From Caryophanales bacterium (lineage in GTDB: Bacteria; Bacillota; Bacilli; Bacillales; DSM-4216), in NCBI GenBank assembly GCA_014896555.1, contig JADBKC010000008.1, positions 1 through 42,889 on the forward strand: DNA of 42,889 nucleotides, written 5' to 3'. Both the position numbers and the translations under genes were made by a program. The notes below the pieces were generated by a model. The model was not told the origin of the DNA. It did not search any database and saw nothing but the letters and a program-made list of their open reading frames with translations. Shown piece after piece: positions 1-8,453 of this stretch (the stretch's first letter is position 1; each line of letters starts with the position of its first letter).

Positions 1-55
1 GATGGAGAAAGAGTTTTCCAAAGCCTTTTGCCATTTCAAGCAGAATATCTTGCAT
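1..55 (-). CDS. minJ: MinJ-like membrane/PDZ protein, N-terminal fragment
   Basis: Only the first 18 codons of a minus-strand gene are inside the window; the rest lies beyond position 1. The start codon is the ATG at 53-55, preceded by a GGTGG-type ribosome binding site about 10 nt upstream. The visible residues (MQDILLEMAKGFGKLFLH) form a short amphipathic start leading toward a hydrophobic segment, which resembles the beginning of MinJ, the topology protein linking DivIVA to MinD at division sites. The call rests mainly on location, because minJ follows ctpB in Bacillus subtilis and relatives. With so little sequence the family cannot be proven. Confidence 0.5.
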   Translation of the reverse strand, partial: MQDILLEMAKGFGKLFLH

Positions 56-314
56 CAAAAGGAAACCACCATCCTTTCTTCCGTCTCGCCGTTTTGTCTT
101 TATTCTCATTTTATCAAATGAATGATCAAAACACATAAAAAATTACATAAAGATCAAAATGGAAACCTAGCGGGCTTCTTTCCATCTCCGCAATTTCTTT
201 TAAAAGAGTGCCCCTTGATCCATGTTCTCGCCAACAGAATCAAAGGGGCAGCGACGGTTTGCTGCAAGAACATTCGATCTCTCATGAAGCAGACATCAAT
301 GGAAAAAAATCCTC

Positions 315-1799
315 TTATGGACTTTGTTTTGTATGGCCACTTTTTTCATCACTGCTGACAACCTTTAGTGCTACTTTCAGCTGCAGGTCGTTTTCATCTT
401 TTTTCATTGCTTCCATGATTTTCGTCTCAAGCATTTGCGCTGTCCTTTGATCAATTTGTCCGTTTACTTTCATTCGATTTTCCATTTGAAAGGCGCGAAC
501 CGCTTTTTCCGTTTGAGCACTAAAGTAGCCATCGGTCCGCCCGGGAGCATATCCCAGTCCATCCAGCATTTCTTGGGCATTTTTTACTTGATCGGTATTC
601 ATATCTTTCTTAAGTGGTTTGTCAATTTGAAGAGGATGAACGTAGAAATAGTCAGGCTGCTTCACCACAATGTTCGGTTCAATCCCTTTATGATGAATCC
701 AATTACCGTTTGGCGTCAACCATTTATAGGTGGTCAATTTAATATTGCTGCCATCGCTAAGGGGAACCGCTTGCTGAACCGTTCCTTTTCCAAATGTTTT
801 TTGCCCGATTAAAGTGTACCCTTCTGCCTCCTTTAGTGCTGCGGCCAATATTTCGGATGCAGAAGCGCTTCCACCATCTGTCAGTACCACAATCGGATAA
901 GGCTTGGCCTTTTTTTTCGAAGAATAATATGGTACCTTCTTGCCAGATCGTTCCTCGATTTGCAAATACGGCTTATGATTCGTGACCAGCTCTTTTAAAA
1001 TTTCTTCAACGCTTGTCAATAATCCTCCTGGATTTCCTCGAACATCGAGAACGAGTCCTTGTATGTGTTCCTTCTCTAATTGCTTTAATTTTTTTTTAAA
1101 GTCCTTTCCCGTTTTTTCCGAAAAAGAGGTAATTTCGATATAACCTAGTCGTTTCCCATGTTCTTGCTTGATGTTTCCATAAACCGTTTGAATCGGTATT
1201 TCATCCCTTTTCACCTTAAATGTCAACGGCTTTGCTGCGCCATCTCTTCTAACTTCCAACGTGACGGTTGTTCCCTTCTTCCCGCGAATTTTTTTGGTTG
1301 CCTTATATAAGTCCACCCCCTCTACGTTTTTTCCGTTGACTTTTATAATCTGGTCATTCGGCTTTAGTCCTGCCTTTTCCGCAGGTGAATCTTTTAAGGG
1401 CGAAACGATTAATAATTTTCCGTCTTTTACTGAAATTTCAGCCCCAATCCCTTCAAAAGCAGAGTCAAGAGAATCATTAAACTGGTGAGCGGTTTCAGCA
1501 TCCATATAAACGGAATAAGGGTCTTTCAAAGCAGCAAGCATTCCGGAAATCGCCCCTTCCACTAGCTGCGCGCTGCTCACCTTCTCCACATATTTATCCG
1601 AAATTAATTCATACGCCGCTTCCACTTTATGAAGTTCATCCGGCAGCTTGTAAGACGCCTCCCCTGTTCTCATTTGGCTAGGCTCCCGGCTTTCTTGTGG
1701 TGTCCTTTGATCCCAAATTTTCAGTCCTGCGTAAGTGCTCCCTGCGCCTACTAAAAAAGAGCACGATACAAGAAGTGCAGCCCATTTTCGCTTCATCAC
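315..1799 (-). CDS. ctpB: S41-family C-terminal processing serine protease CtpB
   Basis: A 494-residue secreted or membrane-anchored protease. Residues 1-25 form a signal/anchor sequence, a PDZ domain covers roughly 110-200, the S41 catalytic core roughly 205-385, and a peptidoglycan-binding domain roughly 400-465. The Ser-Lys-Gln catalytic set is visible: Ser313 in GGSASASEI, and Lys338 and Gln342 in FGKGTVQQ. The 25- and 4-residue spacing matches the family. In B. subtilis CtpB cleaves SpoIVFA in the forespore-mother cell space and helps trigger processing of pro-SigK. A GGGGG ribosome binding site precedes the start. The neighbour downstream is the MinJ-like gene, as in other Bacillaceae. 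Upstream, the usual M23/ftsEX neighbour has been pushed about 11.6 kb away by the hom-kdp block. Confidence 0.93.
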   Translation of the reverse strand: MMKRKWAALLVSCSFLVGAGSTYAGLKIWDQRTPQESREPSQMRTGEASYKLPDELHKVEAAYELISDKYVEKVSSAQLVEGAISGMLAALKDPYSVYMDAETAHQFNDSLDSAFEGIGAEISVKDGKLLIVSPLKDSPAEKAGLKPNDQIIKVNGKNVEGVDLYKATKKIRGKKGTTVTLEVRRDGAAKPLTFKVKRDEIPIQTVYGNIKQEHGKRLGYIEITSFSEKTGKDFKKKLKQLEKEHIQGLVLDVRGNPGGLLTSVEEILKELVTNHKPYLQIEERSGKKVPYYSSKKKAKPYPIVVLTDGGSASASEILAAALKEAEGYTLIGQKTFGKGTVQQAVPLSDGSNIKLTTYKWLTPNGNWIHHKGIEPNIVVKQPDYFYVHPLQIDKPLKKDMNTDQVKNAQEMLDGLGYAPGRTDGYFSAQTEKAVRAFQMENRMKVNGQIDQRTAQMLETKIMEAMKKDENDLQLKVALKVVSSDEKSGHTKQSP

Positions 1800-1952
1800 T
1801 CATACATCCCCCTGTCCAAAAGCCTCCCCCTCGTTTTGAAGGTTTTGGCTTAGCCTGACGTTCGTGTCATTATATATATTCATAGAAAGGACAAGTTATG
1901 AAGAGAAAGGATGGGCTGCCAAAAGAAACTAACCTATAAATTTTCTATCCCA

Positions 1953-3197
1953 TTATATAGAAATCCCAGATATGACAGCACCTTTTAAGCTGGCACTGCT
2001 TGGTTCAAGCGCTAGTTCATTTAACACTTCAAAAATTTGCAGGATCATTTCCTTTTGGTGCAATTGCTCTATCGTTTCTCTTGTGGCGGCGATATGATAA
2101 TAATAGGCAGTAGTGATCTTGCCCTTATTGTGTATTTCAATATTTGGCTCAGATAAAGGTTGTTCCGTCAACACGACCCATTCCGTTTCAGCGGTATTGG
2201 AAAATGTTTGAGAAAAGCAAGGTTTTTTCCCAACCGAAGTTTGTTTGAGCACATGGATTAAATCTTCCACCATGGCGCTGGCAGTTGGATACTTTCCAGC
2301 ACCGGGTCCTTGAATCGTCACTCTTCCAATTAAGCTTCCTTGGAAGGAAACAGCATTCTCCACTCCTTCTACACCGTAAAATGGATGCGTCGACGGTACA
2401 AAGACAGGCTTGACAAAACCTTTCAAATGGCTTCCTTCTTTTTTTATATCTGCTACATGCTTTACACGACATTGCAGGTGATCGGCAATTTCCATTACTT
2501 CACTTGTGATATGGGTGATCCCTTGCTTTTCAATCGTTTCCCATTCCGGCTGAATTCCCCAGCCAACGTTGCTTAATATCAAGAGCTTATAAAACGCATC
2601 GGTCCCTTCGATATCATTAGAGGGATCCGCTTCGGCATAGCCTCTTGTTTGAGCGTCTTTTAACGCTTCATGAAAACTGATTTTCTTATCTCTCATTTCC
2701 GATAAAATAAAATTCGAAGTGCCATTTAATATTCCCTGTATTTCTTCCACTTCATTGACCCTTAACAGCGCAAGCGTTTGAAGGATCGGGGTTCCACCAG
2801 CCGTCGTTGCTTCAAAACCTATTTGGACGCCATTTTCTTTTGCTTTCTTTAACAGTTCCTGACCGTGGCGGGCAAACATGACTTTATTGGCAGTGATGAC
2901 GTGGATACCTTTTTCTATTGCCATTGATAAATAAGTATGGCCCGGCTCTTCTCCCACTATCGCTTCAAATATCACTTGCAAGTCTGGAATCGCCAAAATG
3001 TCTTCAAATTGGGTCGTAACGATCACAGACTCATCTACATTCCGTTCTTTTTCCGGATGTTGAATCAAGATTCCCGCAACTTCCACTTCTTTCCCAAGCA
3101 GCTGTTTCAGCCGACTTTGATGGGATTGAATCGATTGATAAACTCCTTGTCCCACTGTACCAAAACCCAAAATGGCTGCTTTAATTTTCTCTGTCAT
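1953..3197 (-). CDS. hom: homoserine dehydrogenase
   Basis: A 414-residue NAD(P)-dependent homoserine dehydrogenase, which reduces aspartate semialdehyde to homoserine, the branch point for methionine and threonine. The N-terminal Rossmann motif GFGTVGQGVY is at about residues 11-20. The catalytic-core stretches VITANKVMFA, GTSNFILSEM and YAEADPSNDIEGTDA are intact. The C-terminal part after about residue 340 looks like a shortened ACT-type regulatory domain; B. subtilis Hom is slightly longer. An AGGAGG site lies just before the ATG. The gene stands alone, without thrC or thrB, and is preceded by a SAM-I riboswitch with its terminator. This implies that the copy serves methionine synthesis and that another hom-thrC-thrB operon may exist elsewhere. 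Confidence 0.93.
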   Translation of the reverse strand: MTEKIKAAILGFGTVGQGVYQSIQSHQSRLKQLLGKEVEVAGILIQHPEKERNVDESVIVTTQFEDILAIPDLQVIFEAIVGEEPGHTYLSMAIEKGIHVITANKVMFARHGQELLKKAKENGVQIGFEATTAGGTPILQTLALLRVNEVEEIQGILNGTSNFILSEMRDKKISFHEALKDAQTRGYAEADPSNDIEGTDAFYKLLILSNVGWGIQPEWETIEKQGITHITSEVMEIADHLQCRVKHVADIKKEGSHLKGFVKPVFVPSTHPFYGVEGVENAVSFQGSLIGRVTIQGPGAGKYPTASAMVEDLIHVLKQTSVGKKPCFSQTFSNTAETEWVVLTEQPLSEPNIEIHNKGKITTAYYYHIAATRETIEQLHQKEMILQIFEVLNELALEPSSASLKGAVISGISI

Positions 3198-3285
3198 GTC
3201 TGCTCCTCCTTCACATCGATCTAGAATGCTTTTATTGCAACCCCTGGTTGATACTCCTCGATACTAACAAAACGGCTCTAAATGG

Positions 3286-3316
3286 AAAAACGTCCTCTTC
3301 TTAAGAAGAGGACGTT
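3286..3316 (-). terminator. intrinsic terminator of the SAM riboswitch expression platform
   Basis: A perfect inverted repeat (AACGTCCTCTTCTT / AAGAAGAGGACGTT) spans 3289-3316. On the minus strand a T run follows it at 3286-3290. It lies between the SAM aptamer and hom, where the OFF-state terminator of an S-box leader belongs. Confidence 0.9.
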
Positions 3317-3328
3317 GATGGACTCCTC

Positions 3329-3444
3329 CTCTTATCTTTCAGATCTATTACAAGATCTGTAGGACTTAGCACCTTTTCAAGCAGTACCGCTTGAAGGTTG
3401 CCGGGCTTCATTGGGCCTAATCCCTCCGCCGCTCTTGATAAGAG
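3329..3444 (-). promoter_or_regulatory. SAM-I (S-box) riboswitch upstream of hom
   Basis: Read on the minus strand, the segment shows the S-box hallmarks in order: P1 5' strand CTCTTATC (3437-3444), AGAGCGGCGGAGGGA, GGCCC-ATGAAGCCCGGCAACC, AGGTGCTAAGTCC, and P1 3' strand GATAAGAG (3329-3336). A terminator follows directly. Known S-box leaders bind S-adenosylmethionine and terminate transcription when it is abundant, so hom should be induced by methionine/SAM limitation. The -10/-35 elements upstream of 3444 are not clear to me. Confidence 0.95.
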
Positions 3445-3479
3445 TGAAACATTCATTATTGACAATTTGTTGTGAATAA

Positions 3480-3611
3480 ATGAAAAAAAAAGAAACTTTT
3501 GAACAAATTATAGTGAATCTATGGGCTGAAGTCAATGCTCTTTTGAATGATCTGCGTCGTTCTGCTTGTCCATGTTCGATATGGAACTGCTACAGACAAT
3601 CGACGCGCTAA
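3480..3611 (+). CDS. possible 43-residue Cys/Arg-rich peptide
   Basis: An open frame from the ATG at 3480 to the TAA at 3609-3611. It starts MKKKETFEQIIVNLWAEV and ends with a Cys-rich, basic tail (SACPCSIWNCYRQSTR). Its composition is more protein-like than the surrounding AT-rich DNA, but there is no Shine-Dalgarno sequence in front of the ATG and I do not recognise the family. It lies divergently just upstream of the SAM riboswitch. It may be a real small protein, the remains of a longer gene, or chance. Confidence 0.25.
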   Translation: MKKKETFEQIIVNLWAEVNALLNDLRRSACPCSIWNCYRQSTR

Positions 3612-3818
3612 CTAAGAACGATCGAACATTCGCACTGTAAAGGTTTTGATGTATTGTATTTCTTTTACAAACAAAAATTCGTCACGTATAGATGGTTCTC
3701 AGGATTCCTAAAAGAGATTTCAGGCTTTCTTTTTCTCGCGATATTCACAACATTTCAGATAACCTTTATACATTGATATCCTCTTTTTTAATAAAAGCTA
3801 ATGGCTTTTCTATTATCA

Positions 3819-3977
3819 TTAATTAGTAGTAATAAGTTTAACCTTCTTACATTTTTGTTTCTTAGCAAAAAATTCAAGTCCCAATTCCTTTATTTTCTTC
3901 AATACTGTCTAACGATATAATTTCACATTCTTCTTGAGAGTTTTGCGAAGATCTTCATCAACCAGTGCATTATTCAT
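3819..3977 (-). pseudogene. decayed coding remnant with an in-frame stop
   Basis: On the minus strand one frame reads MNNALVDEDLRKTLKKN, then a TAG, then continues in the same frame as a Lys-rich stretch (TVLKKIKELGLEFFAKKQ) to a TAA. The continuous amphipathic, charged character on both sides of the stop suggests one former gene. No ribosome binding site is visible and I do not recognise the family. Confidence 0.3.
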
Positions 3978-4397
3978 TGCCTGTATTCATACCAATGGGC
4001 AAAAGGTAAAAGAATTCATATAAGCCTTTGTTGTAAGTTTCTTTGTATAGGAGTCTTGTTTATATTCTTCAGATTGTTCGGAAAGTTATTAAATATGGAA
4101 AGGTGGGACCATTTTCCAAATGATAAAATGAGTGTACTCTTTTCTATAATGGATATCCTTTACTATTGGATTGGGAATGGAACCGCCTGTACTTCCATTC
4201 TGAAGGATTTTTTGCATGAATACATAATTTTGAAGATAATAAGTAGAATGATCTAATTTAATTAGTAGAATGCTAGTAATGTTGTCTATATGAAACTGCT
4301 TTTGGGGTAATCAGCAGCTATGAAGAATGGTCAATCCTTAGGTAACATTCGACAATGTTTAAAAACTGAGCTAATAATAAGACCAACATAAAAATAA
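3978..4397. other. AT-rich intergenic stretch without a convincing gene
   Basis: Open frames exist on both strands: 4056-4256 on plus, and a minus-strand frame of about 50 codons over the same bases. None has a ribosome binding site or a recognisable domain. With the broken frame at 3819-3977, this looks like degraded DNA between hom and the yjcZ-like gene. Confidence 0.4.
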
Positions 4398-4435
4398 CGG
4401 GCTGATTCAGAGAGACAACTCTAAAAATCAGCCCG
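4398..4435. repeat. inverted repeat/hairpin CGGGCTGATT...AATCAGCCCG
   Basis: A 10-bp perfect inverted repeat with an 18-nt spacer. On the minus strand it is followed by TTATTTTTATG, so it can act as the terminator of the yjcZ-like transcript. Its GGGCTGATTCAGAGAGAC start also resembles a transposon end, which is the alternative. Confidence 0.5.
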
Positions 4436-4599
4436 CATCATAGAAATACAATGTTCAACCTTTTTCCCAGACTTATCGTTTAAAAGTGATTGCCGGAATA
4501 GAGAAAGAATGACAATGTTCGAACGCATCGGTTTCGATAACCGGATTTTGTCGAAACTTTTTCCAGGTCAAATATTCTTTTCTCGCAGCAAGCACCTTA

Positions 4600-4695
4600 C
4601 TAGTAACCGAAACCAACGAAAGCCGTACCAACAATAATCAACAAAATAAACAACACAACAATTAACGCAAAGCCGCCTGCATAAGCTCCGCCCAT
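4600..4695 (-). CDS. YjcZ-family sporulation peptide
   Basis: A 31-residue hydrophobic peptide: it starts MGGAYAGGFALIVVLFILL and ends VGTAFVGFGY. Glycine/tyrosine-rich ends around one membrane-spanning helix (about residues 9-25) are the signature of the YjcZ/YhfH-like very small spore proteins of Bacillaceae. A strong GGAGGTG site (4701-4707) lies 5 nt before the ATG. A SigK-like promoter can be drawn upstream. The molecular role of this family is unknown; members are seen in spores. Confidence 0.85.
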   Translation of the reverse strand: MGGAYAGGFALIVVLFILLIIVGTAFVGFGY

Positions 4696-4723
4696 ATTAA
4701 CACCTCCATTTGTGAGTACAGAA

Positions 4724-4751
4724 TAACATATTCCAAATACCCCTCAAATGT
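4724..4751 (-). promoter_or_regulatory. candidate SigK-type promoter of the yjcZ-like gene
   Basis: On the minus strand AC (4750-4751) is followed after 17 nt by AATATGTTA (4724-4732). The mother-cell SigK consensus is AC-N16/17-CATANNNTA, so one -10 base deviates. The position, about 30 nt before the start codon, fits a spore gene. Confidence 0.4.
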
Positions 4752-4784
4752 CCGGGCGCGTGTATCTGTCCACCGATTTTTTCA

Positions 4785-4818
4785 AAATGAAAAAAGAGAC
4801 TGGCGAGTGCCAGCCCCT
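4785..4818 (-). terminator. terminator of the kdp operon
   Basis: The hairpin CTGGC-ACTC-GCCAG on the minus strand (4800-4813) is followed by TCTCTTTTTT. It lies about 115 nt downstream of kdpD and is the first terminator after the operon. Confidence 0.75.
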
Positions 4819-4929
4819 AGTTTACCTTTTCTTTGAATAAAAACAAACAGCATCGATTTCATTTCTGTAGGTTGCGACAAACATCTGTTCAATTAAAGTT
4901 TTTCATATTAAGTTTCTTTCAATAATCCA

Positions 4930-6060
4930 TTAGCGATCCGACACAATGAAAACATCTACATATTTCAGCTTTCTCATGATGACATTAATAATCGACCCTT
5001 TCCAAATTTCTTCCCACCGCGTCCGAGCGGACATTCCCATAACGATTTGTGTTATTTTATATTGTCTTGACACTTCTACAATTTGTTGAGCCACCTTTCT
5101 TGATTTAGCTTCTTGAATAATAAATGTGGCACCAAATTGCTCAGATAGTTTTTTCCACTCATGGATGGCTTTTTCATCTTGATAACCTGATGGTTTAATG
5201 TGAAGAATATAAAGCTCGGCATTTAAACGATGGGCAATCCGCCAGCCTCTGCGAATTAATTTCTCTGCATTTGGTCGGTAATTAACACATACTAAAATTT
5301 TTTCGTGTATGCCGGATGGTTCTTCAATGCCTAATTCGGTTCTTTCTTTTTCTAGCCGCAAATCAATATCATCTGCAATTTCACGCAATGCCAACTCACG
5401 TAAAGCAACTAAATTTCCCTTGCGAAAAAAATAATTTAAGGCTTGCTGAATTTTTTCTTCACTATACACTTTTCCTTCTTTAATACGTTCACGGAGAGTT
5501 TCCGGGCTTACATCTATGATTTCAATCTCGTCCGCTTCTTTGAGAACGGAGTCCGGCACTCTTTCATTTACTTGTATACCCGTAACCTGCTGGACAATGT
5601 CTTGGACACTTTCTAAATGTTGTATATTCATAGCCGTCCAAACATGAATCCCTGCTTGAAGGATTTCTTGAATATCTTCATAGCGTTTTTTATTTTTTGA
5701 GCCAGGGACATTGGTATGTGGGAGCTCATCAATAATGACGACATCCGGATTTCGTTTCATAATTGCTTCCACATCTAATTCCTGAAACTTGCGTCCCTTG
5801 TAATGAATTGTTTTTTTTGGAATGATTTCTAGATCCTTGATTTCGGCTTCTGTATCAGCACGACCATGAGTTTCGACTAATCCAATGACAATGTCCACCG
5901 CTTTTTCTTTGAGGTCGTGTGCATCCCTTAACATATGAAATGTTTTACCAACACCCGGAGCCGCCCCAATATAAATTTTGAGGCGACCTTTTTTCATTTT
6001 GTTAATTTTTTTCAAAATTTCTTCCGGGCTCATTCTTTTGTATTTTTTTTCGCTATTCAT
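4930..6060 (-). CDS. kdpD: short KdpD: nucleotide-binding and UspA domains without histidine kinase
   Basis: A 376-residue protein corresponding only to the cytoplasmic N-terminal part of sensor kinase KdpD. The KdpD domain (about 20-230) carries Walker A GAAPGVGKT (residues 32-40) and Walker B VVIIDELPH (about 107-115). A universal stress protein domain occupies about 250-375. The four membrane helices and the kinase core of full-length KdpD (about 900 residues) are absent, and no kdpE follows; a terminator does. Short KdpD proteins are known from other bacteria. In S. aureus the USP domain of KdpD binds c-di-AMP, so a role in tuning the pump by nucleotide is plausible but is inference. It starts 17 nt after kdpC. 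This is not a recent truncation, because it ends cleanly after the USP fold. Confidence 0.88.
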   Translation of the reverse strand: MNSEKKYKRMSPEEILKKINKMKKGRLKIYIGAAPGVGKTFHMLRDAHDLKEKAVDIVIGLVETHGRADTEAEIKDLEIIPKKTIHYKGRKFQELDVEAIMKRNPDVVIIDELPHTNVPGSKNKKRYEDIQEILQAGIHVWTAMNIQHLESVQDIVQQVTGIQVNERVPDSVLKEADEIEIIDVSPETLRERIKEGKVYSEEKIQQALNYFFRKGNLVALRELALREIADDIDLRLEKERTELGIEEPSGIHEKILVCVNYRPNAEKLIRRGWRIAHRLNAELYILHIKPSGYQDEKAIHEWKKLSEQFGATFIIQEAKSRKVAQQIVEVSRQYKITQIVMGMSARTRWEEIWKGSIINVIMRKLKYVDVFIVSDR

Positions 6061-6077
6061 ATCCTATGAACCCCTTG

Positions 6078-6644
6078 TCAAGACTTGTCTTGAACTATCT
6101 TTTGCAAGTCCATATTCAGTTTTAATACATTCACTCTTGGTTCTCCAAAAATCCCCAGCATTCTTCCTTCGATATGCTTTTTCACTAAATCATTTAGCTG
6201 TTCTTCAGACAAACCAGTAGCTTTGGCAACAGAAGGAACTTGGAAGAAAGCCGCGGCAGGACTAATATCCGGATCCAATCCTGAACCTGAATTCGTGATT
6301 AAGTCTAACGGAACGTCTTCTTTCGTTTTACCAGGATTTTTCTTTAACCAGTCTTCAGCTGCCTTTTCTGTTCGTTGGATCATTTCTTTATTAGATGGAG
6401 CATAGTTTGGCGAACCTGAAGCCGCTGCATCATCGTTGATGGAAGAAATACGTCCATGAAAATATTTTGGATCTTGGAACAATTGACCAATCAACTCTGA
6501 GCCTACCGCTTGTTTTTGATTATTATAGATCATACTGCCATTTGCCTGATGAGGGAAAAGCACTTGAGCAACCCCGGTCATCACAACAGGATATCCTAAA
6601 CCGAATAAGAGGATCATCACAAACGCTAAACGAATAAATTTCAT
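6078..6644 (-). CDS. kdpC: potassium-transporting ATPase subunit KdpC
   Basis: KdpC is the single-span chaperone-like subunit of the KdpFABC potassium pump. The chosen start gives 188 residues with one N-terminal transmembrane helix (about 5-25). Conserved family stretches follow: the asparagine-rich SGSPNYAPSN, GLDPDISPAAAFFQ and GRMLGIFGEPRVNVLKLN. The ATG at 6651-6653 directly abuts GGGAGGA. The ATG three codons later (6642-6644) is 9 nt from it and is the better start. The gene is separated from kdpB by the IS110 element, so it may be expressed less, or from another promoter, than kdpFAB. It is followed by short kdpD. Confidence 0.93.
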   Translation of the reverse strand: MKFIRLAFVMILLFGLGYPVVMTGVAQVLFPHQANGSMIYNNQKQAVGSELIGQLFQDPKYFHGRISSINDDAAASGSPNYAPSNKEMIQRTEKAAEDWLKKNPGKTKEDVPLDLITNSGSGLDPDISPAAAFFQVPSVAKATGLSEEQLNDLVKKHIEGRMLGIFGEPRVNVLKLNMDLQKIVQDKS

Positions 6645-6653
6645 AGAACTCAT

Positions 6654-7063
6654 TCCTCCCTCAATAAAGTTTATTTTTCTCCCGAATACTCGCTTTTTCT
6701 CAAAATTTCATAGACACTTAATAGAATACACACCTCATTTAATGGATATATGTTGAATTTTTTTAAATAATTTACATGGTAGGGGGCATCCTATCAACCA
6801 AATTGTATTTATTTGGTAAAAATAAGGTATAACCGTGCTTCATCATCTCCACATCACTCACGGTCGCTAACCCTCCCACATCTCTCCGGATTGAATTCCA
6901 TACATTCCTTCGTCCTGCGTATCCATGAGGTGGAGGTTGGATATGCTCCTTTGCTGGGTCACATGCCCGTATGGAATAAATAAGCTCCAACTCTGCACTA
7001 TTGGTGTTTGTCATTTGAGATCATTACGGTATTCTGAAATGATTTCATGAACTTAATAAAGCC
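6654..7063 (-). other. segment between transposase gene and kdpC; possible IS non-coding (guide) RNA region
   Basis: About 400 nt separate the transposase stop from kdpC. An 80-codon open frame (6772-7014, minus) starts without a ribosome binding site and resembles no family I know. The segment 6800-7010 is visibly more GC-rich than its surroundings and full of purine-rich runs and short complementary stretches, as in a structured RNA. IS1111-type members of the IS110 family encode their target-choosing RNA (bridge or seek RNA) between the transposase stop and the right end. I infer this may be such a region. Alternatively it is unrelated foreign DNA. Confidence 0.4.
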
Positions 7064-8347
7064 TTAAGCTGCCTGTAATGAATCGATTTGAGGCAAACCT
7101 CTCAATAACTTTGAACCATCAAATTCACACTGTTTTTGACCAATGACAAATAAGACACGTAGTAATTTACAACACAAGGCAATCAGTGACTGCTGTTTCT
7201 TCAAAGGTCGATCAGGACGCTTTGTGTAGTATTGATGCAGGGCTTTAAACGTTGGATTATGGGCAACGAGTGGACGAATGGCCAAGTATAAAGCTCTTCG
7301 CAATCGACTTCGTCCTCGTTTTGTGATCTTGGTTTGCCCCTTAAACTTCCCGGAACTATGTTCACGTAATGACAGCCCTGCCAGATTTACTAATTGCTGG
7401 GGATGACTATACTTTGTTATATCCCCGACCTCAGCGAAGAATAGCGCGACTGTTGTAGGACCTAAGCCTTGAATATTGATCATTTCCTTCGCTCCAGGTA
7501 TCGTTACTACAAGTGCTTCCAGATCCTTATCTAACTGTCCTAATTGCTCTTTGTATAGCTCATATTGATCGAGTAAATAATCCAATTCACGTTTAGCAAA
7601 CTTGATACCAATTTGGATACCAATGCTCTTTTTCGCTGCTTCTATTAACTTTGTAGCTCGTTTGATTCCTACACCACGGTTTACTTCTTGTTTCCATTTC
7701 GCAAGAACTTCTTCTGATGTCATTTCTTTAATCTGAGAGGGGAATGGAAAGTTTCTTAATGTACAAAGAGCTGCCTTTCCTTCCCAGTCTTTAAATACAT
7801 CGAAAAACTCCGGAAAGTAACGCTGGATGTGATTTTGAATACGACCTTCTGTGATCATAAGCTGCTGGATGAGCTGATCTCTTAATTTGACGCCTTCTCT
7901 TAGCTCTGCATAGATGCCATCTAAGAGATTTGGTACGGAGTATCGCCCATCTTTAATCAGCTGTGCAATCACACGTGCATCTTTCGTATCGTTTTTAGTT
8001 GGAGAGTTATCATCCAGCTCTTTAGTTTTTTTGACATGCATAGGATTGACCAAGACAAAGTCATAACCTTTAGCAGTCAAGAAATAGGCCAGACTCAGCC
8101 AGAAATGACCGGTCGGCTCAACACCAAAAATGACATGTGTTTTTTGGTGTTCCTTTTGATGCCTCGAAACCCAATCAAGCAGTTTTTGATAGCCATGTAT
8201 GCGATTTTCAAAGATCAGTCTTTTTCCAAATTCGATTCCTCGATCATCCTGAGCTCGAGCGACGTGTTTGTCTTTGGCGATATCAATGCCTACAATTAAT
8301 GTTGATGGTGTAATTTGCGAGATTTTACGATTTTGCGTATAATTCAT
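7064..8347 (-). CDS. IS110-family DEDD transposase/recombinase
   Basis: A 427-residue complete transposase. The N-terminal RuvC-like DEDD domain shows Asp22 (VGIDIAKD), Glu77 (GVEPTGH) and Asp120/Asp123 (NDTKDARVIAQL). A long helical linker follows. The C-terminal Tnp20 domain (about 290-375) contains GLGPTTVALFFAEVGD and the serine-bearing LSLREHSSGKFKGQTKITK. Both catalytic parts look intact. AAGGAGGACTCAAG precedes the ATG, and a SigA-like promoter lies upstream. The gene splits kdpB from kdpC. Members of this family insert by RNA-guided recombination and usually make no target duplication. Confidence 0.95.
   Translation of the reverse strand: MNYTQNRKISQITPSTLIVGIDIAKDKHVARAQDDRGIEFGKRLIFENRIHGYQKLLDWVSRHQKEHQKTHVIFGVEPTGHFWLSLAYFLTAKGYDFVLVNPMHVKKTKELDDNSPTKNDTKDARVIAQLIKDGRYSVPNLLDGIYAELREGVKLRDQLIQQLMITEGRIQNHIQRYFPEFFDVFKDWEGKAALCTLRNFPFPSQIKEMTSEEVLAKWKQEVNRGVGIKRATKLIEAAKKSIGIQIGIKFAKRELDYLLDQYELYKEQLGQLDKDLEALVVTIPGAKEMINIQGLGPTTVALFFAEVGDITKYSHPQQLVNLAGLSLREHSSGKFKGQTKITKRGRSRLRRALYLAIRPLVAHNPTFKALHQYYTKRPDRPLKKQQSLIALCCKLLRVLFVIGQKQCEFDGSKLLRGLPQIDSLQAA
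7072..7093 (+). repeat. right inverted repeat of the IS110 element, inside the 3' end of the transposase gene
   Basis: CCTGTAATGAA-tcg-ATTTGAGG on the plus strand matches, in inverted orientation, 8432-8453 at 19 of 22 positions. It overlaps the last codons of the transposase (DSLQAA). Some similarity continues outward on both sides (TTAATAAAG, AGCT). Confidence 0.7.
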
Positions 8348-8400
8348 CTTGAGTCCTCCTTGGTAATTATTAATTCGGGGTCAATGCATTGACACCCTGT

Positions 8401-8430
8401 ACTATACCAAGAGGGCTCTTTTTGTTTCAA
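8401..8430 (-). promoter_or_regulatory. SigA-like promoter of the transposase gene
   Basis: On the minus strand TTGAAA (8425-8430) and TATAGT (8401-8406) are separated by 18 nt. The transcript would start near 8395 and carry a roughly 50-nt leader, too short for a typical 5' bridge RNA. Confidence 0.6.
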
Positions 8431-8431
8431 A

Positions 8432-8453
8432 CCTCAAATTTCTTCATTACAGG
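8432..8453 (-). repeat. left inverted repeat of the IS110 element
   Basis: On the minus strand it reads CCTGTAATGAA-gaa-ATTTGAGG, the partner of 7072-7093. It lies only 14 nt beyond the kdpB stop codon, so the left junction with host DNA must be at about 8454-8466. Confidence 0.7.

Noticed and set aside
3600-3640. LexA-like palindrome near GAACGATCGAACATTCG
   Set aside because: Spacing does not match CGAAC-N4-GTTCG and no SOS gene is adjacent.
4056-4256. 66-codon plus-strand ORF
   Set aside because: No Shine-Dalgarno, unnatural composition, and lies in a decayed AT-rich stretch.
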